From Burkholderia catarinensis (GTDB lineage Bacteria; Pseudomonadota; Gammaproteobacteria; Burkholderiales; Burkholderiaceae): a stretch of 64,000 nucleotides of DNA. This document shows, piece after piece, positions 25,705 through 34,148 of this stretch. The stretch covers positions 62,001-126,000 of the forward strand of contig NZ_MDEQ02000007.1 in NCBI RefSeq assembly GCF_001883705.2. Direction: 5' to 3'. Below the pieces are notes generated by a model that was not told the origin of the DNA, did not search any database, and saw only the letters and a program-made list of their open reading frames with translations. A program made the position numbers and the translations under genes. Position 1 is the first letter of the stretch. Each line of letters starts with the position of its first letter.

Positions 25705-27350
25705 GCGATGCAGTGCCGAGCCGCCCCTTGCTGGAAATCGACCGTTTCTCCGTGCGTTTCGGCGACACGATCGCGGTGCATGAATTGAGCCTCTCGATCG
25801 CGCGCGGCGAGCGCGTGGCCCTGGTCGGCGAGTCGGGTTCGGGCAAGAGCGTGACCGCGTTATCCATCTTGCGTCTCGTGGAGCAAGCCGAATTGAGCGG
25901 CCGCATATTGCTCGACGGCGACGACCTGCTGCAAAAAACCGAGCAGCAGATGCGCGGCATTCGCGGCGCCGATGTGGCGATGGTGTTTCAGGAGCCGATG
26001 ACGGCGCTCAATCCGCTCTTCACGATCGGCAAGCAGATCGCCGAGAGTCTGCGCCTGCACGAAGGCTTGCGGCCGAACGAGGCGCGCGAACGCGGGATCG
26101 AGTTGCTCAGGCGCACCGGCATTCCCGAGCCGGAACGACGCATCGACAGTTTTCCGCATCAACTGTCGGGCGGCCAGCGGCAGCGCGCGATGATCGCGAT
26201 GGCGCTCGCGTGCCGTCCGCGTTTGCTGCTCGCCGACGAGCCGACCACCGCGCTCGACGTCACCGTGCGCCAGCAAATCGTCGATCTGTTGCTCGCGTTG
26301 CAGGAACAGGAAGCCGCCGACCGCGGCATGGCCGTACTGCTGATCACGCATGATCTGAACCTGGTGAAGCGCTTCGCGCAGCGCGTGGCCGTGATGGAAA
26401 AGGGCGTGCTGGTGGAGACCAACACGACCGGCGCGTTGTTCGCCGCGCCGCAGCATGCGTATACGCGCCGGCTGCTCGACAGCGCGCCGCAACGGGCCGT
26501 CGAGCCGGTCGCCGCCGGCGCGCAGACGATCCTCGATGTGCAGGATCTCGCGGTCGATTACCGCATTGCGGGGAAGGGCTGGCGCGCGGCGCTCGGCAAG
26601 ACGACGTTCCGGGCTGTACACGGCGTGAAGCTGAACCTGAAGCGCGGCGAAACACTCGGGATCGTCGGCGAGTCGGGCTCGGGGAAATCGACGCTGGCGG
26701 CGACCGTGCTCGGCCTGCAGCGGCCGGCGGCCGGCTCGATCGAGATCGACGGCATGCCGCTCGACGCGCTGCGGACGACGGGCGGCCGGCGCGCGCTGTA
26801 CGGCAGGATGCAGGTCGTGTTCCAGGACCCGTTCGGCTCGCTGTCGCCGCGGATGACGGTCGAGCAGATCGTCGGCGAGGGACTCGCGGTGCACCAGCCG
26901 CAGATGGCCGGAGACGCGCGGCGTGCGCGGATCGCCGCGTTGCTTCAGGAGGTCGGCCTGCCGGCCGAGTCGATGCTGCGTTATCCGCATGAATTCTCCG
27001 GCGGCCAGCGGCAGCGGATCGCGATCGCGCGCGCGCTGGCGGTGGAGCCGGAACTGCTGGTGCTGGACGAACCGACGAGCGCGCTCGACGTGTCGATCCA
27101 GAAGCAGGTGCTGAATCTGCTGACGAATCTGCAAAAGAAGTACAAACTCAGCTACCTGTTCATCACGCACGATCTGGCGGTGATGCGCGCGATGGCCCAC
27201 CGGGTCGTCGTGATGAAAGCGGGGCGCGTGGTCGAGGAGGGCGATACGCTCGACGTACTGCATGCGCCGTCCCATCCTTATACACGCGCGCTGCTTGCAT
27301 CGTCGATGCCGGCTCCGGTGCGCGGCTCGCAAGAGAGAACCGATGATTGA
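25701..27350 (+). CDS. yejF: ABC transporter ATP-binding protein with two ATPase domains, YejF-like
   Basis: A 549-residue protein with two complete nucleotide-binding domains: Walker A GESGSGKS at about 42-49 and again at about 324-331, signature LSGGQRQR and FSGGQRQR, and Walker B LLADEPTTALD and LVLDEPTSALD. It powers uptake through YejBE. Codon use is split: the first ~260 codons use TTG/TTA for Leu twelve times, while the last ~285 use TTG only once. Its 3' half therefore resembles the surrounding chromosome and its 5' half the imported block. No stop or frameshift interrupts it. Confidence 0.92.
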   Translation: MSDAVPSRPLLEIDRFSVRFGDTIAVHELSLSIARGERVALVGESGSGKSVTALSILRLVEQAELSGRILLDGDDLLQKTEQQMRGIRGADVAMVFQEPMTALNPLFTIGKQIAESLRLHEGLRPNEARERGIELLRRTGIPEPERRIDSFPHQLSGGQRQRAMIAMALACRPRLLLADEPTTALDVTVRQQIVDLLLALQEQEAADRGMAVLLITHDLNLVKRFAQRVAVMEKGVLVETNTTGALFAAPQHAYTRRLLDSAPQRAVEPVAAGAQTILDVQDLAVDYRIAGKGWRAALGKTTFRAVHGVKLNLKRGETLGIVGESGSGKSTLAATVLGLQRPAAGSIEIDGMPLDALRTTGGRRALYGRMQVVFQDPFGSLSPRMTVEQIVGEGLAVHQPQMAGDARRARIAALLQEVGLPAESMLRYPHEFSGGQRQRIAIARALAVEPELLVLDEPTSALDVSIQKQVLNLLTNLQKKYKLSYLFITHDLAVMRAMAHRVVVMKAGRVVEEGDTLDVLHAPSHPYTRALLASSMPAPVRGSQERTDD

Positions 27351-27450
27351 CGTGAATCGGGCGCAGCGCGCCCAGGCCGCCCGCGCGCCGTGCGGCGGTG
27401 CCGATGCCCTCGTGCGGTCCCGCGCCGGAACGCTGGCGGTTCGCTGACGC

Positions 27451-30400
27451 ATGTCGATGCCGTCATTCTTCATCGATCGTCCCGTCTTTGCGTGGATCGT
27501 CGCGCTCGCGATCGTCGTCGCGGGCGTGCTCGCGATTCCGCAGCTTCCGATCGCACAATATCCGCGCCTTGCGCCGCCGCGGGTCGTGATCACGGCCGCG
27601 TATCCGGGCGCGTCGACCGAGACGGTCGACGGCGACGTCGGCAGCATCATCGAGGAAAGTCTCGACGGCGCCGACGGGCTCCTGTACTACGAGACGAGCA
27701 GCGACGGTCACGGCAACCTCGAGATCGACGTGACGTTTTCGCCCGGCACCGATCCGGACATCGCGCTCGTCGACGTGAACAACCGGCTGAAGCAGGTCGA
27801 GTCGCGGTTGCCGCAGCAGGTCGTCCAGCAGGGGATCGGCGTGTTCAAGGCCGCGAACACGTTCCTGATGCTCGTCACGCTGACGTCGACCGACGGCACG
27901 CGCGATTCCGCGCAGCTCGGCGATTACCTGAACCGCTACGTGCTGCGCGAGCTGAAGCGTGCGCCGGGCGTCGGCGCGGCCGAGCTGTGGGACGCCGACC
28001 AGGCGCTGCGGGTCTGGCTCGATCCGCACAAGCTGCGCGAATACGGTGTCGGCGCCGACGACGTGATCGCGGCGATCGGTACGCAGAACGCGACGGTGAC
28101 GGCCGGTGCGATCGGCGACGCGCCGTTCCCGGGCGGCCAGCAGCTCACCGCGTCGATCGTCGTCAAGGGACAGCTCGCGTCGCCGGACGAGTTCGGCCGG
28201 ATCGTGCTGAAGTCGAAGACGGACGGTTCGGCGGTGCGCGTCGCCGACGTCGCGCGTGTCGAAATCGGTCGCGACGACTACTCGTTCTATTCGCGGCTGA
28301 ACGGCCGGCCGGCGGCGACCGTCGGCATCCAGCTCGGCCCGCGCGGCAACGCGCTCGAAACGTCGAACGCGATTCGTGCGCGGCTCGCCGAACTGTCGAG
28401 GGTGTTGCCGCCGGGCGTGGCGATCGAGATTCCGTTCGATGGTGCGCATTTCGTGAAGATCGCGATCCGGGAGGTCGTGCTGACGCTCGTCGAGGCGGTC
28501 GTGCTGGTGTTCTGCGTGATGTGGCTGTTCCTGCGCGACCTGCGTTACACGCTGGTGCCGACCGTCGTGATTCCCGTCACGCTGATGGGCGCGTTCGTCG
28601 CGATGTGGGCGTTCGGACTGTCGATCAACGTGTTCACGATGTTCGGTCTCGTGCTGGCGATCGGCATCCTCGTCGACGACGCGATCGTCGTCGTCGAGAG
28701 CGTGCACCGGGTGATGGAGGAGGGCGTGTCGCCGCGAGACGCCACGCGCCAGGCAATGAAGCGGATCGGCGGGGCGATCGTCGGCGTGACCGCGGTGCTG
28801 ACCGCCGTATTCGTGCCGATGGCGTTCTTTCCGGGCACCGTAGGCGGCATCTACCGGCAGTTCGCGGTGGCGATGATCGCGTCGATGCTGGTGTCGTCGT
28901 TCATGGCGCTGTCGCTCACGCCCGCGCTGTGCGCGAACCTGCTGAAGCCGGTCGCGCGACACGACGGCGGAACCGGCCGCGCGCGACGACGCGGCATCGG
29001 CGCGCGTCTGGCCGACCGGTTCGGCGCGGCCTTCGCACGCGTCGAAACCGGTTATCGCCGCATCGCCGTGTTCGCCGTGCGCCGCACCGGCCTGGTCGTG
29101 GCGGTCTATGCGGCGCTCGTGATCGCATGCGGGCTGCTGTACTGGATGATGCCGGGCGGCTTCCTGCCGACCGAGGACCAGGGGCAACTGCAGGTGATGA
29201 TCCAGTTGCCGGCGGGCGCCACGCAGGCGCGCACGCTCGCGGTCGCCGAGCGTGTCGAGGCGATCCTGCACGCGGAGCCGGCGATCGCGAACGTGACGAG
29301 CGTGATCGGCTGGAGTTTCGCGGGCAGCGGGCAGAACGTCGGGATGGCGTTCGTGGAGCTGAAGGACTGGGCGCAGCGCGACGTCGACGCGATGGCGTTG
29401 CGCGACCGGCTCAACGGGCGTTTCGGCACGATCCTCGACGGCGATGTCGAGGCGTCGCTGCCGCCGTCGGTGCGCGGCATCGGGCATTCCGACGGATTCA
29501 CGTTCCGGCTCGAGGATCGGGGCGGCGTCGGGCTCGACGCGTTGAAGGCGGCTCGCGAGCAGCTATCCGAACGCGCGAAGGCGGATTCGTTGCTCGCCGC
29601 CGTGCATTTCGAAGACCTGCCGGACGCGCCGCGTATCGAACTCGATGTCGATCGCGCGAAGGCGTATGCGCTCGGCGTACCGTTCGAACGGATCGCGGGG
29701 TTGCTGGGCGGCACGTTCGGCTCGAACTACATCAACGATTTTCCGGCGTCGGGCCGGATGCGGAGGGTGATCATCGAGGCCGACCCGGCCGCACGCGCGA
29801 CCGATGCGCAACTGATGGCGCTGACGGTGCCGAACCGCACCGGCGACATGGTTCCGCTGTCGGCCATCGCAGCGCCGCACTGGACGATCGGCCCGGTGAT
29901 GTTGAATCGTTACAACGGCTATCCGTCGCTCGACATCAGCGGCCGGGCGGCGCCCGGCACGAGTTCGGGCGCGGCGATGGCGGAGATGGAGCGGCTTGCC
30001 GGTGCGCTGCCGGCCGGGATCGGCTTCGACTGGGTCGACGCGGCGCGCGAGGAGCAGGTTGCCGCGCGGCAAACGCCGTTGCTCGTCGGGCTGTCCGTGC
30101 TCGCGGTTTTCATGGCGCTTGCCGCCCTGTACGAAAGCTGGTCGATTCCGCTGTCCGTGCTGACGATCGTGCCGCTCGGCATGATCGGCGCGATCGCGGC
30201 GGCGCTCGCGCGCGGCATGCCGAACGACGTGTACTTCAAGGTCGGGATGATCACGGTGGTCGGGCTGGCAGCGAAGAACGCGATCCTGATCGTGCAGTAC
30301 GCGCGCGATCTGGCCGGGCGCGGCGCGCCACTGCGGCAGGCGGTGATCGACGCGGCCGCCGCGCGGTTCCGGCCGATCGTGATGACGTCGATGGCATTCC

Positions 30401-30630
30401 TGCTCGGGGTCGTGCCGCTCGTGCTGGCGACGGGCGCGGGTGCGGAAAGCCGGCGTTCGATCGGCACGGGCGCGTTCGGAGGCGTGCTCGCGGCGACGAT
30501 GTTCGGGCTCGTGTTCGCGCCGGTGGCGTTTCGGGTGGTGGTGTCCGTCGGCCGGCGCGGCCGGCACGCCGCGGTGACGAGGCGCGAGACGCGGCGGGCG
30601 GGAACGGTTGGGGATCTGGAGACTGATTGA
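27451..30630 (+). CDS. RND efflux permease (HAE-1 type) without adaptor
   Basis: A 1059-residue inner-membrane proton-driven efflux pump subunit of the AcrB/MexB class. It begins FFIDRPVFAWIVALAIVVAG, has 12 TM helices in two groups (about 10-30, 340-550, 565-590, 870-1030), and two large periplasmic loops. The proton-relay Asp pair is in GILVDDAIVVVESV (TM4), and FFPGTVGGIYRQFAVAM is conserved after TM6. The start ATG (27451) is preceded by GGTTCGCTGACGC, a weak site; an in-frame ATG also occurs two codons later. Pumps of this class usually have a membrane-fusion-protein gene directly upstream; here the upstream neighbour is yejF, 100 bp away. Confidence 0.88.
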   Translation: MSMPSFFIDRPVFAWIVALAIVVAGVLAIPQLPIAQYPRLAPPRVVITAAYPGASTETVDGDVGSIIEESLDGADGLLYYETSSDGHGNLEIDVTFSPGTDPDIALVDVNNRLKQVESRLPQQVVQQGIGVFKAANTFLMLVTLTSTDGTRDSAQLGDYLNRYVLRELKRAPGVGAAELWDADQALRVWLDPHKLREYGVGADDVIAAIGTQNATVTAGAIGDAPFPGGQQLTASIVVKGQLASPDEFGRIVLKSKTDGSAVRVADVARVEIGRDDYSFYSRLNGRPAATVGIQLGPRGNALETSNAIRARLAELSRVLPPGVAIEIPFDGAHFVKIAIREVVLTLVEAVVLVFCVMWLFLRDLRYTLVPTVVIPVTLMGAFVAMWAFGLSINVFTMFGLVLAIGILVDDAIVVVESVHRVMEEGVSPRDATRQAMKRIGGAIVGVTAVLTAVFVPMAFFPGTVGGIYRQFAVAMIASMLVSSFMALSLTPALCANLLKPVARHDGGTGRARRRGIGARLADRFGAAFARVETGYRRIAVFAVRRTGLVVAVYAALVIACGLLYWMMPGGFLPTEDQGQLQVMIQLPAGATQARTLAVAERVEAILHAEPAIANVTSVIGWSFAGSGQNVGMAFVELKDWAQRDVDAMALRDRLNGRFGTILDGDVEASLPPSVRGIGHSDGFTFRLEDRGGVGLDALKAAREQLSERAKADSLLAAVHFEDLPDAPRIELDVDRAKAYALGVPFERIAGLLGGTFGSNYINDFPASGRMRRVIIEADPAARATDAQLMALTVPNRTGDMVPLSAIAAPHWTIGPVMLNRYNGYPSLDISGRAAPGTSSGAAMAEMERLAGALPAGIGFDWVDAAREEQVAARQTPLLVGLSVLAVFMALAALYESWSIPLSVLTIVPLGMIGAIAAALARGMPNDVYFKVGMITVVGLAAKNAILIVQYARDLAGRGAPLRQAVIDAAAARFRPIVMTSMAFLLGVVPLVLATGAGAESRRSIGTGAFGGVLAATMFGLVFAPVAFRVVVSVGRRGRHAAVTRRETRRAGTVGDLETD

Positions 30631-30669
30631 CGGTCGCGACGGGTTGTTGGCGGCGGGATCAGGGGTTTG

Positions 30670-30831
30670 GGGACGTGATTATTATATTTGACATAATCAT
30701 AATTATCGATAATTTTAACGGGGTCGATGTTATAATTGAAGTGACTCTACACCGGCCGTGCTTGTCGGTTGCCGGCTCCGCCGAGATAATTTCCTTTCGG
30801 GCGCGACAGCCGATGCCCGCCAACGAAACAC
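30670..30831 (+). promoter_or_regulatory. AT-rich leader of the YhcG-type nuclease gene
   Basis: The composition changes abruptly to AT-rich at about 30675-30745. It contains a TTGACA (30688-30693), a hairpin GATTAT/ATAATC (30678-30683 with 30693-30698), the perfect 14-bp palindrome AATTATCGATAATT (30701-30714) and a TATAAT (30731-30736). TTGACA and TATAAT are not correctly spaced to each other, so the promoter cannot be fixed. The palindrome is a candidate operator. Confidence 0.45.
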
Positions 30832-31881
30832 ATGACCAAAGATCTGCGCAAGCCCGCGTGGGCTGAAGATTATCGTCACTGGTTCACCGAGCTCAAGCAG
30901 CGCGTCGAGCGCGCGCGGCAGCGCGCCGTGGCCAGCGCGAATCGCGAACTGGTCTCACTGTACTGGCAGATCGGTCGCGACATTCTCGACCGGCAGCAAA
31001 AACAAGGCTGGGGTGCCGGCGTCGTCGACCAGCTCGCGCGTGATCTCAAGGCCGCGTTTCCTGACATGCGTGGGTTTTCGCCGCGCAACCTCAAGTACAT
31101 GCGCGCCCTCGCCCAAGCTTTTCCGCAGCCGGAATTTGTGCAACAGCCCGTTGCACAATTACCGTGGTCGCACGTTGTGACACTGCTCGACAAGCTTGAC
31201 GACGCCCCGCAGCGGCTTTGGTATGCGGAAAAGTCGCTCGAGCACGGTTGGTCGCGCAGTGTGCTGACCATGCAGATCGAGACGGCCGCCCATGCGCGCG
31301 CCGGCAACGCCGTGACAAATTTCGCCGACCGGCTGCCGCCTCCACAGTCGGATCTCGCCCACGACGCACTCAAGGACCCCTATATCTTCGACTTCCTCGG
31401 CCTGACCGAGAATGCCCAGGAGCGCGACATCGAACGTGCGCTCACGCAGCACATCACACGTTTCCTTCTCGAACTAGGTGCCGGGTTCGCATTCGTCGGG
31501 CGTCAGTACCGGCTGGAGGTAGGTGGCGACGAGTTTTTCATCGATCTGCTCTTCTACCATCTCAAGCTTCGCTGTTACGTCGTTGTCGAACTGAAAACGA
31601 CGCCGTTCAGACCCGAATACGCGGGGCAACTGAACTTCTACCTTTCCGCGCTCGATGCGCAGGTCAAGGCGCCGGAGGATCAACCAACTATCGGTCTGCT
31701 GCTGTGCAAGGAGAAAAATCGGCTTGTCGCGGAGTATGCGCTGCGCGGCGCGGCCAAACCGATGGGAGTGGCCGAGTACCAGCTTATGCGCGAGGTACCA
31801 CCGTCGCTGGAGACAGGTCTCCCGACTATCGATCAGATCGAGGCCGAACTGCGTCCCGATCTTCCGGATCGCGCGGAATGA
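30832..31881 (+). CDS. YhcG / DUF1016-type PDDEXK nuclease domain protein
   Basis: A 349-residue protein. The N-terminal winged-helix-like DUF1016 region (about 10-160) has LVSLYWQIGRDILDRQQKQGWG and GFSPRNLKYMRALAQAFP. The C-terminal PDDEXK nuclease core (about 180-330) has the catalytic FFIDLLFYHLKLRCYVVVELK (Asp ... Glu-x-Lys), followed by PEYAGQLNFYLSALD. Family members occur in accessory islands near restriction or toxin genes and are thought to cleave or bind nucleic acid. ATG start at 30832. The gene stands alone, convergent with the helicase-topoisomerase operon. Confidence 0.88.
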   Translation: MTKDLRKPAWAEDYRHWFTELKQRVERARQRAVASANRELVSLYWQIGRDILDRQQKQGWGAGVVDQLARDLKAAFPDMRGFSPRNLKYMRALAQAFPQPEFVQQPVAQLPWSHVVTLLDKLDDAPQRLWYAEKSLEHGWSRSVLTMQIETAAHARAGNAVTNFADRLPPPQSDLAHDALKDPYIFDFLGLTENAQERDIERALTQHITRFLLELGAGFAFVGRQYRLEVGGDEFFIDLLFYHLKLRCYVVVELKTTPFRPEYAGQLNFYLSALDAQVKAPEDQPTIGLLLCKEKNRLVAEYALRGAAKPMGVAEYQLMREVPPSLETGLPTIDQIEAELRPDLPDRAE

Positions 31882-32056
31882 TTCGTTGGCCGGCGGCCTG
31901 CCTGCCGGTCGAGTTGAACTAGGCATTGGCTTCGACAAAAAGGCAGATACCAATGAATTATTCCTACCACGCCAAGGTTTTTTGTTATCTCGAGATAGGC
32001 AACATTAAACTGCACACCAACATGCCGCTCCCCGTCCGGCTTGCTCGAGTGGCCAC

Positions 32057-32431
32057 TCAAGTCGCGACGATCAACAGGTCGCTGCGCCTCCAGCGAGCTT
32101 CGCGGACGGCATCGTCGATCGCATTTGAGAGATCACGTAGTGCCTCATCGGCTACCGTAGAAATCTTGAGTCCAGCTGCGAACGCTAGTAGCAAGTCGAA
32201 ATCCGCTCTGGCCACGAGAGTCGCGCGTTCAGGCGCGTTGGCGTCACCGGCCAACGCCGATATCGGTGATGCGGCTAGCACGCCATACACATCTCCGACC
32301 TTGCTCGAATTGATCGAGATGACGGCGACTTGCACGGCTCCAGCGGCATTGGCTGCTGCGTGGGCGTCAACGCGCAATGGCGTCGCGAGCGAATTGGGTC
32401 CAACCGACAGAAATTCTATGATCACGCCCAT
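32057..32431 (-). CDS. Operon protein E: small protein of unknown function
   Basis: A 124-residue soluble protein, last gene of the five-gene operon. The ATG at 32429-32431 overlaps the preceding stop by 10 nt; an in-frame GTG at 32449 would add six Gly-rich residues. It is Ala/Val-rich with a beta-rich first half (AAGAVQVAVISINSSKVGDV) and helices in the second half (STVADEALRDLSNAIDDAVR). No signal peptide, membrane helix or known motif was recognised. Location and overlap imply coordinated expression with the helicase-topoisomerase protein. Confidence 0.6.
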   Translation of the reverse strand: MGVIIEFLSVGPNSLATPLRVDAHAAANAAGAVQVAVISINSSKVGDVYGVLAASPISALAGDANAPERATLVARADFDLLLAFAAGLKISTVADEALRDLSNAIDDAVREARWRRSDLLIVAT

Positions 32432-33225
32432 CCCGCCCCCGCCATCCACCGGTGATCAAGAAAATGAGTATCGAGCAGCCGTGCTCGAACTGCTCGGGCG
32501 ACGCGAGCGTTCGCGATCGCGGCCAGTGCGGCGCCGGGCAGATCAATCAGATCGTTTGCTGTGATGGCGGTCGAGCCGCCCTGCTGCATACGTACCAATT
32601 CCGGTTCAACAAGTGCGCATCGGGCGGCATCCATCTTCTCCAGACAGGCGGGCAGGCGTTCGACGTCAGCAGTGTTGACTCGCAATACCGTCACGGCGAA
32701 TGTTGCCAGCACGCGGGTGTCCCGACGTGGATATTGGCGATCGAGGCAGGCATGCAGCAGGCGAGTCGCCTCGCGAGTGGCGAGCGAGTTGTCGAGATTG
32801 CTGGTGGCTGCGAGGATACGCGCCAAAATGCCTGACGTGTCGTCGTCAGCGATAGTGCCGCCATGGGTGAGAATCGCCGCGACAAGCATGCGACGTGTCG
32901 GCGCGGGACCATGGATCAGCGACAGGCATAGATCGGCCAGCAGATTGCCAGGCGGCGGATCGAAGCGACGTACGATCCAGCCGACAAGCCGCTGGTGCGC
33001 CGTGACGGCGTTGCGGAATGCCACCGCGTCACGCAAGTAGTAGGCGCCTGCGAGATAACACTCCAGTCCACCATACAGTTCCATGATCGGACCCAGGTCA
33101 TCGAGCGACAATGCCGTCGCACGTGCTTCGTCGACACGATCGATGAGATCGGCGTACATCGCCATGTCCTCGCTGCTCACCCGGCGGGCCAATGCATCGA
33201 GCGGTGGATCGAGAATCACTGGCAC
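32422..33225 (-). CDS. Operon protein D: alpha-helical protein of unknown function
   Basis: A 267-residue protein, probably all helical. The GTG start (33223-33225) overlaps the preceding stop by 10 nt. Repeated helix patterns (DLGPIMELYGGLECYLAGAY, TREATRLLHACLDRQYPRRD, TADVERLPACLEKMDAARCA) resemble HEAT/TPR-like solenoids but no repeat consensus is clear. No catalytic motif, signal peptide or TM helix is visible. It sits between the possible nuclease gene and the last small gene of the operon, which suggests an adaptor or regulatory subunit; this is inference only. Confidence 0.6.
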   Translation of the reverse strand: MPVILDPPLDALARRVSSEDMAMYADLIDRVDEARATALSLDDLGPIMELYGGLECYLAGAYYLRDAVAFRNAVTAHQRLVGWIVRRFDPPPGNLLADLCLSLIHGPAPTRRMLVAAILTHGGTIADDDTSGILARILAATSNLDNSLATREATRLLHACLDRQYPRRDTRVLATFAVTVLRVNTADVERLPACLEKMDAARCALVEPELVRMQQGGSTAITANDLIDLPGAALAAIANARVARAVRARLLDTHFLDHRWMAGAGWA

Positions 33226-34148
33226 TCGAGATAATCCCTCTGGATGATGGGGATGGCGGTCGTCGCAAGATCACCTCGAGCCGCGACGAACGTGAGCCGA
33301 TTGTCGACCGCCGCGCTTTCGATCATGTCACCGGCCTGCTTTCGGGCCAACTGATAAGCCTTCGTGCCGGTTTCCCGTCGCATGTAGGCCGCTCTCGTTC
33401 TCGCATACAACAGCGATCGCTGCGATACCGGGGGTTTGACCTTCAACGCATTGAGGAGGGACGCAGGGCCTTTGACCGTACCATAGGTGCTGTTGCCCCC
33501 TTTCGCCTCGCCGGCCATGACGAGTGGCCCCTTACCGCCTGGAATGTCGACGCTTATCACGATGTTGACATTGTAGGACGCTCCGGTTTCGAGATAGTCG
33601 AGTTTCGTGTTGATCGGAGGATTCATATAGTGTGCGGCCCAGTTGGCGTGCATTGTGTTCGCGTTGCCAGCGGCGCCGGCCGAAAGATCGGCACCGAGCA
33701 GCGCAGACGCCTCGTAAAGCCATGCGACCAACCCGATCTCCTCCTTGAAGCCGCGCAGCTGGGTAGCTGTCGTGGCTGCATTGGCGCCATTGAAGGCAGC
33801 CGTTGCGCGTGCGACGAAGCCGGTATTGGCAAACGGCGTCGTGATGCGGAACGCATCAGCGCAGATGGTCATGGCCCGAGAATGATGTTGATGCGTCAGG
33901 TGACCGTGTGAACGAGCGGCGAACAACGCATCGCGTACCTCGACCGCAACCGAAATAATCGCTGCGTGCGTACCCTGCTTCGTCTGGTCACTGGCGAACG
34001 ACTCGAGCGCCGTGATCAGTTGCGCTGCGTAGCGATTGTTGGCGCTCGGCGTGCTCGAATTCAGGCGTGCTATTAGCCGCCGAATCGTCGCTAACTGCGA
34101 GCCACCGCCACCGCTCGTACGCGGATATGAGGCAAGACCGCCGCTCAA
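33216..34148 (-). CDS. Operon protein C: possible restriction-endonuclease-fold protein
   Basis: A 310-residue soluble protein. Its TTG start (34146-34148) overlaps the helicase gene's stop (TTGA). The N-terminal half is helical. The C-terminal half holds KEEIGLVAWLYEASALLG, then a strand region NVNIVISVDIPGGKGPLVMAGEAKGGNS. The Asp ... Glu-x-Lys spacing with the preceding helix Glu resembles PDDEXK/REase-fold toxins and nucleases, in which EAKGG is common. A conserved Gln/Tyr helix (KAYQLARKQAGDMIESA) follows. The fold is inferred by eye, without alignment. If correct, it would be the nuclease effector of the operon. Confidence 0.5.
   Translation of the reverse strand: MSGGLASYPRTSGGGGSQLATIRRLIARLNSSTPSANNRYAAQLITALESFASDQTKQGTHAAIISVAVEVRDALFAARSHGHLTHQHHSRAMTICADAFRITTPFANTGFVARATAAFNGANAATTATQLRGFKEEIGLVAWLYEASALLGADLSAGAAGNANTMHANWAAHYMNPPINTKLDYLETGASYNVNIVISVDIPGGKGPLVMAGEAKGGNSTYGTVKGPASLLNALKVKPPVSQRSLLYARTRAAYMRRETGTKAYQLARKQAGDMIESAAVDNRLTFVAARGDLATTAIPIIQRDYLECQ

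Noticed and set aside
27343-27447. 34-codon frame between yejF and the RND gene, considered as the tail of a lost adaptor gene
   Set aside because: Starts at an ATG within yejF's end and shows no adaptor C-terminal pattern.
27390-30626. 1078-codon frame shifted against the RND pump gene, and a 674-codon antisense frame
   Set aside because: Arg/Ala/Gly-rich with no TM or family pattern; the RND protein in the other frame is unambiguous.
30688-30736. TTGACA ... TATAAT promoter for the YhcG-type gene
   Set aside because: The two hexamers are 37 bp apart, too far for one sigma-70 promoter.
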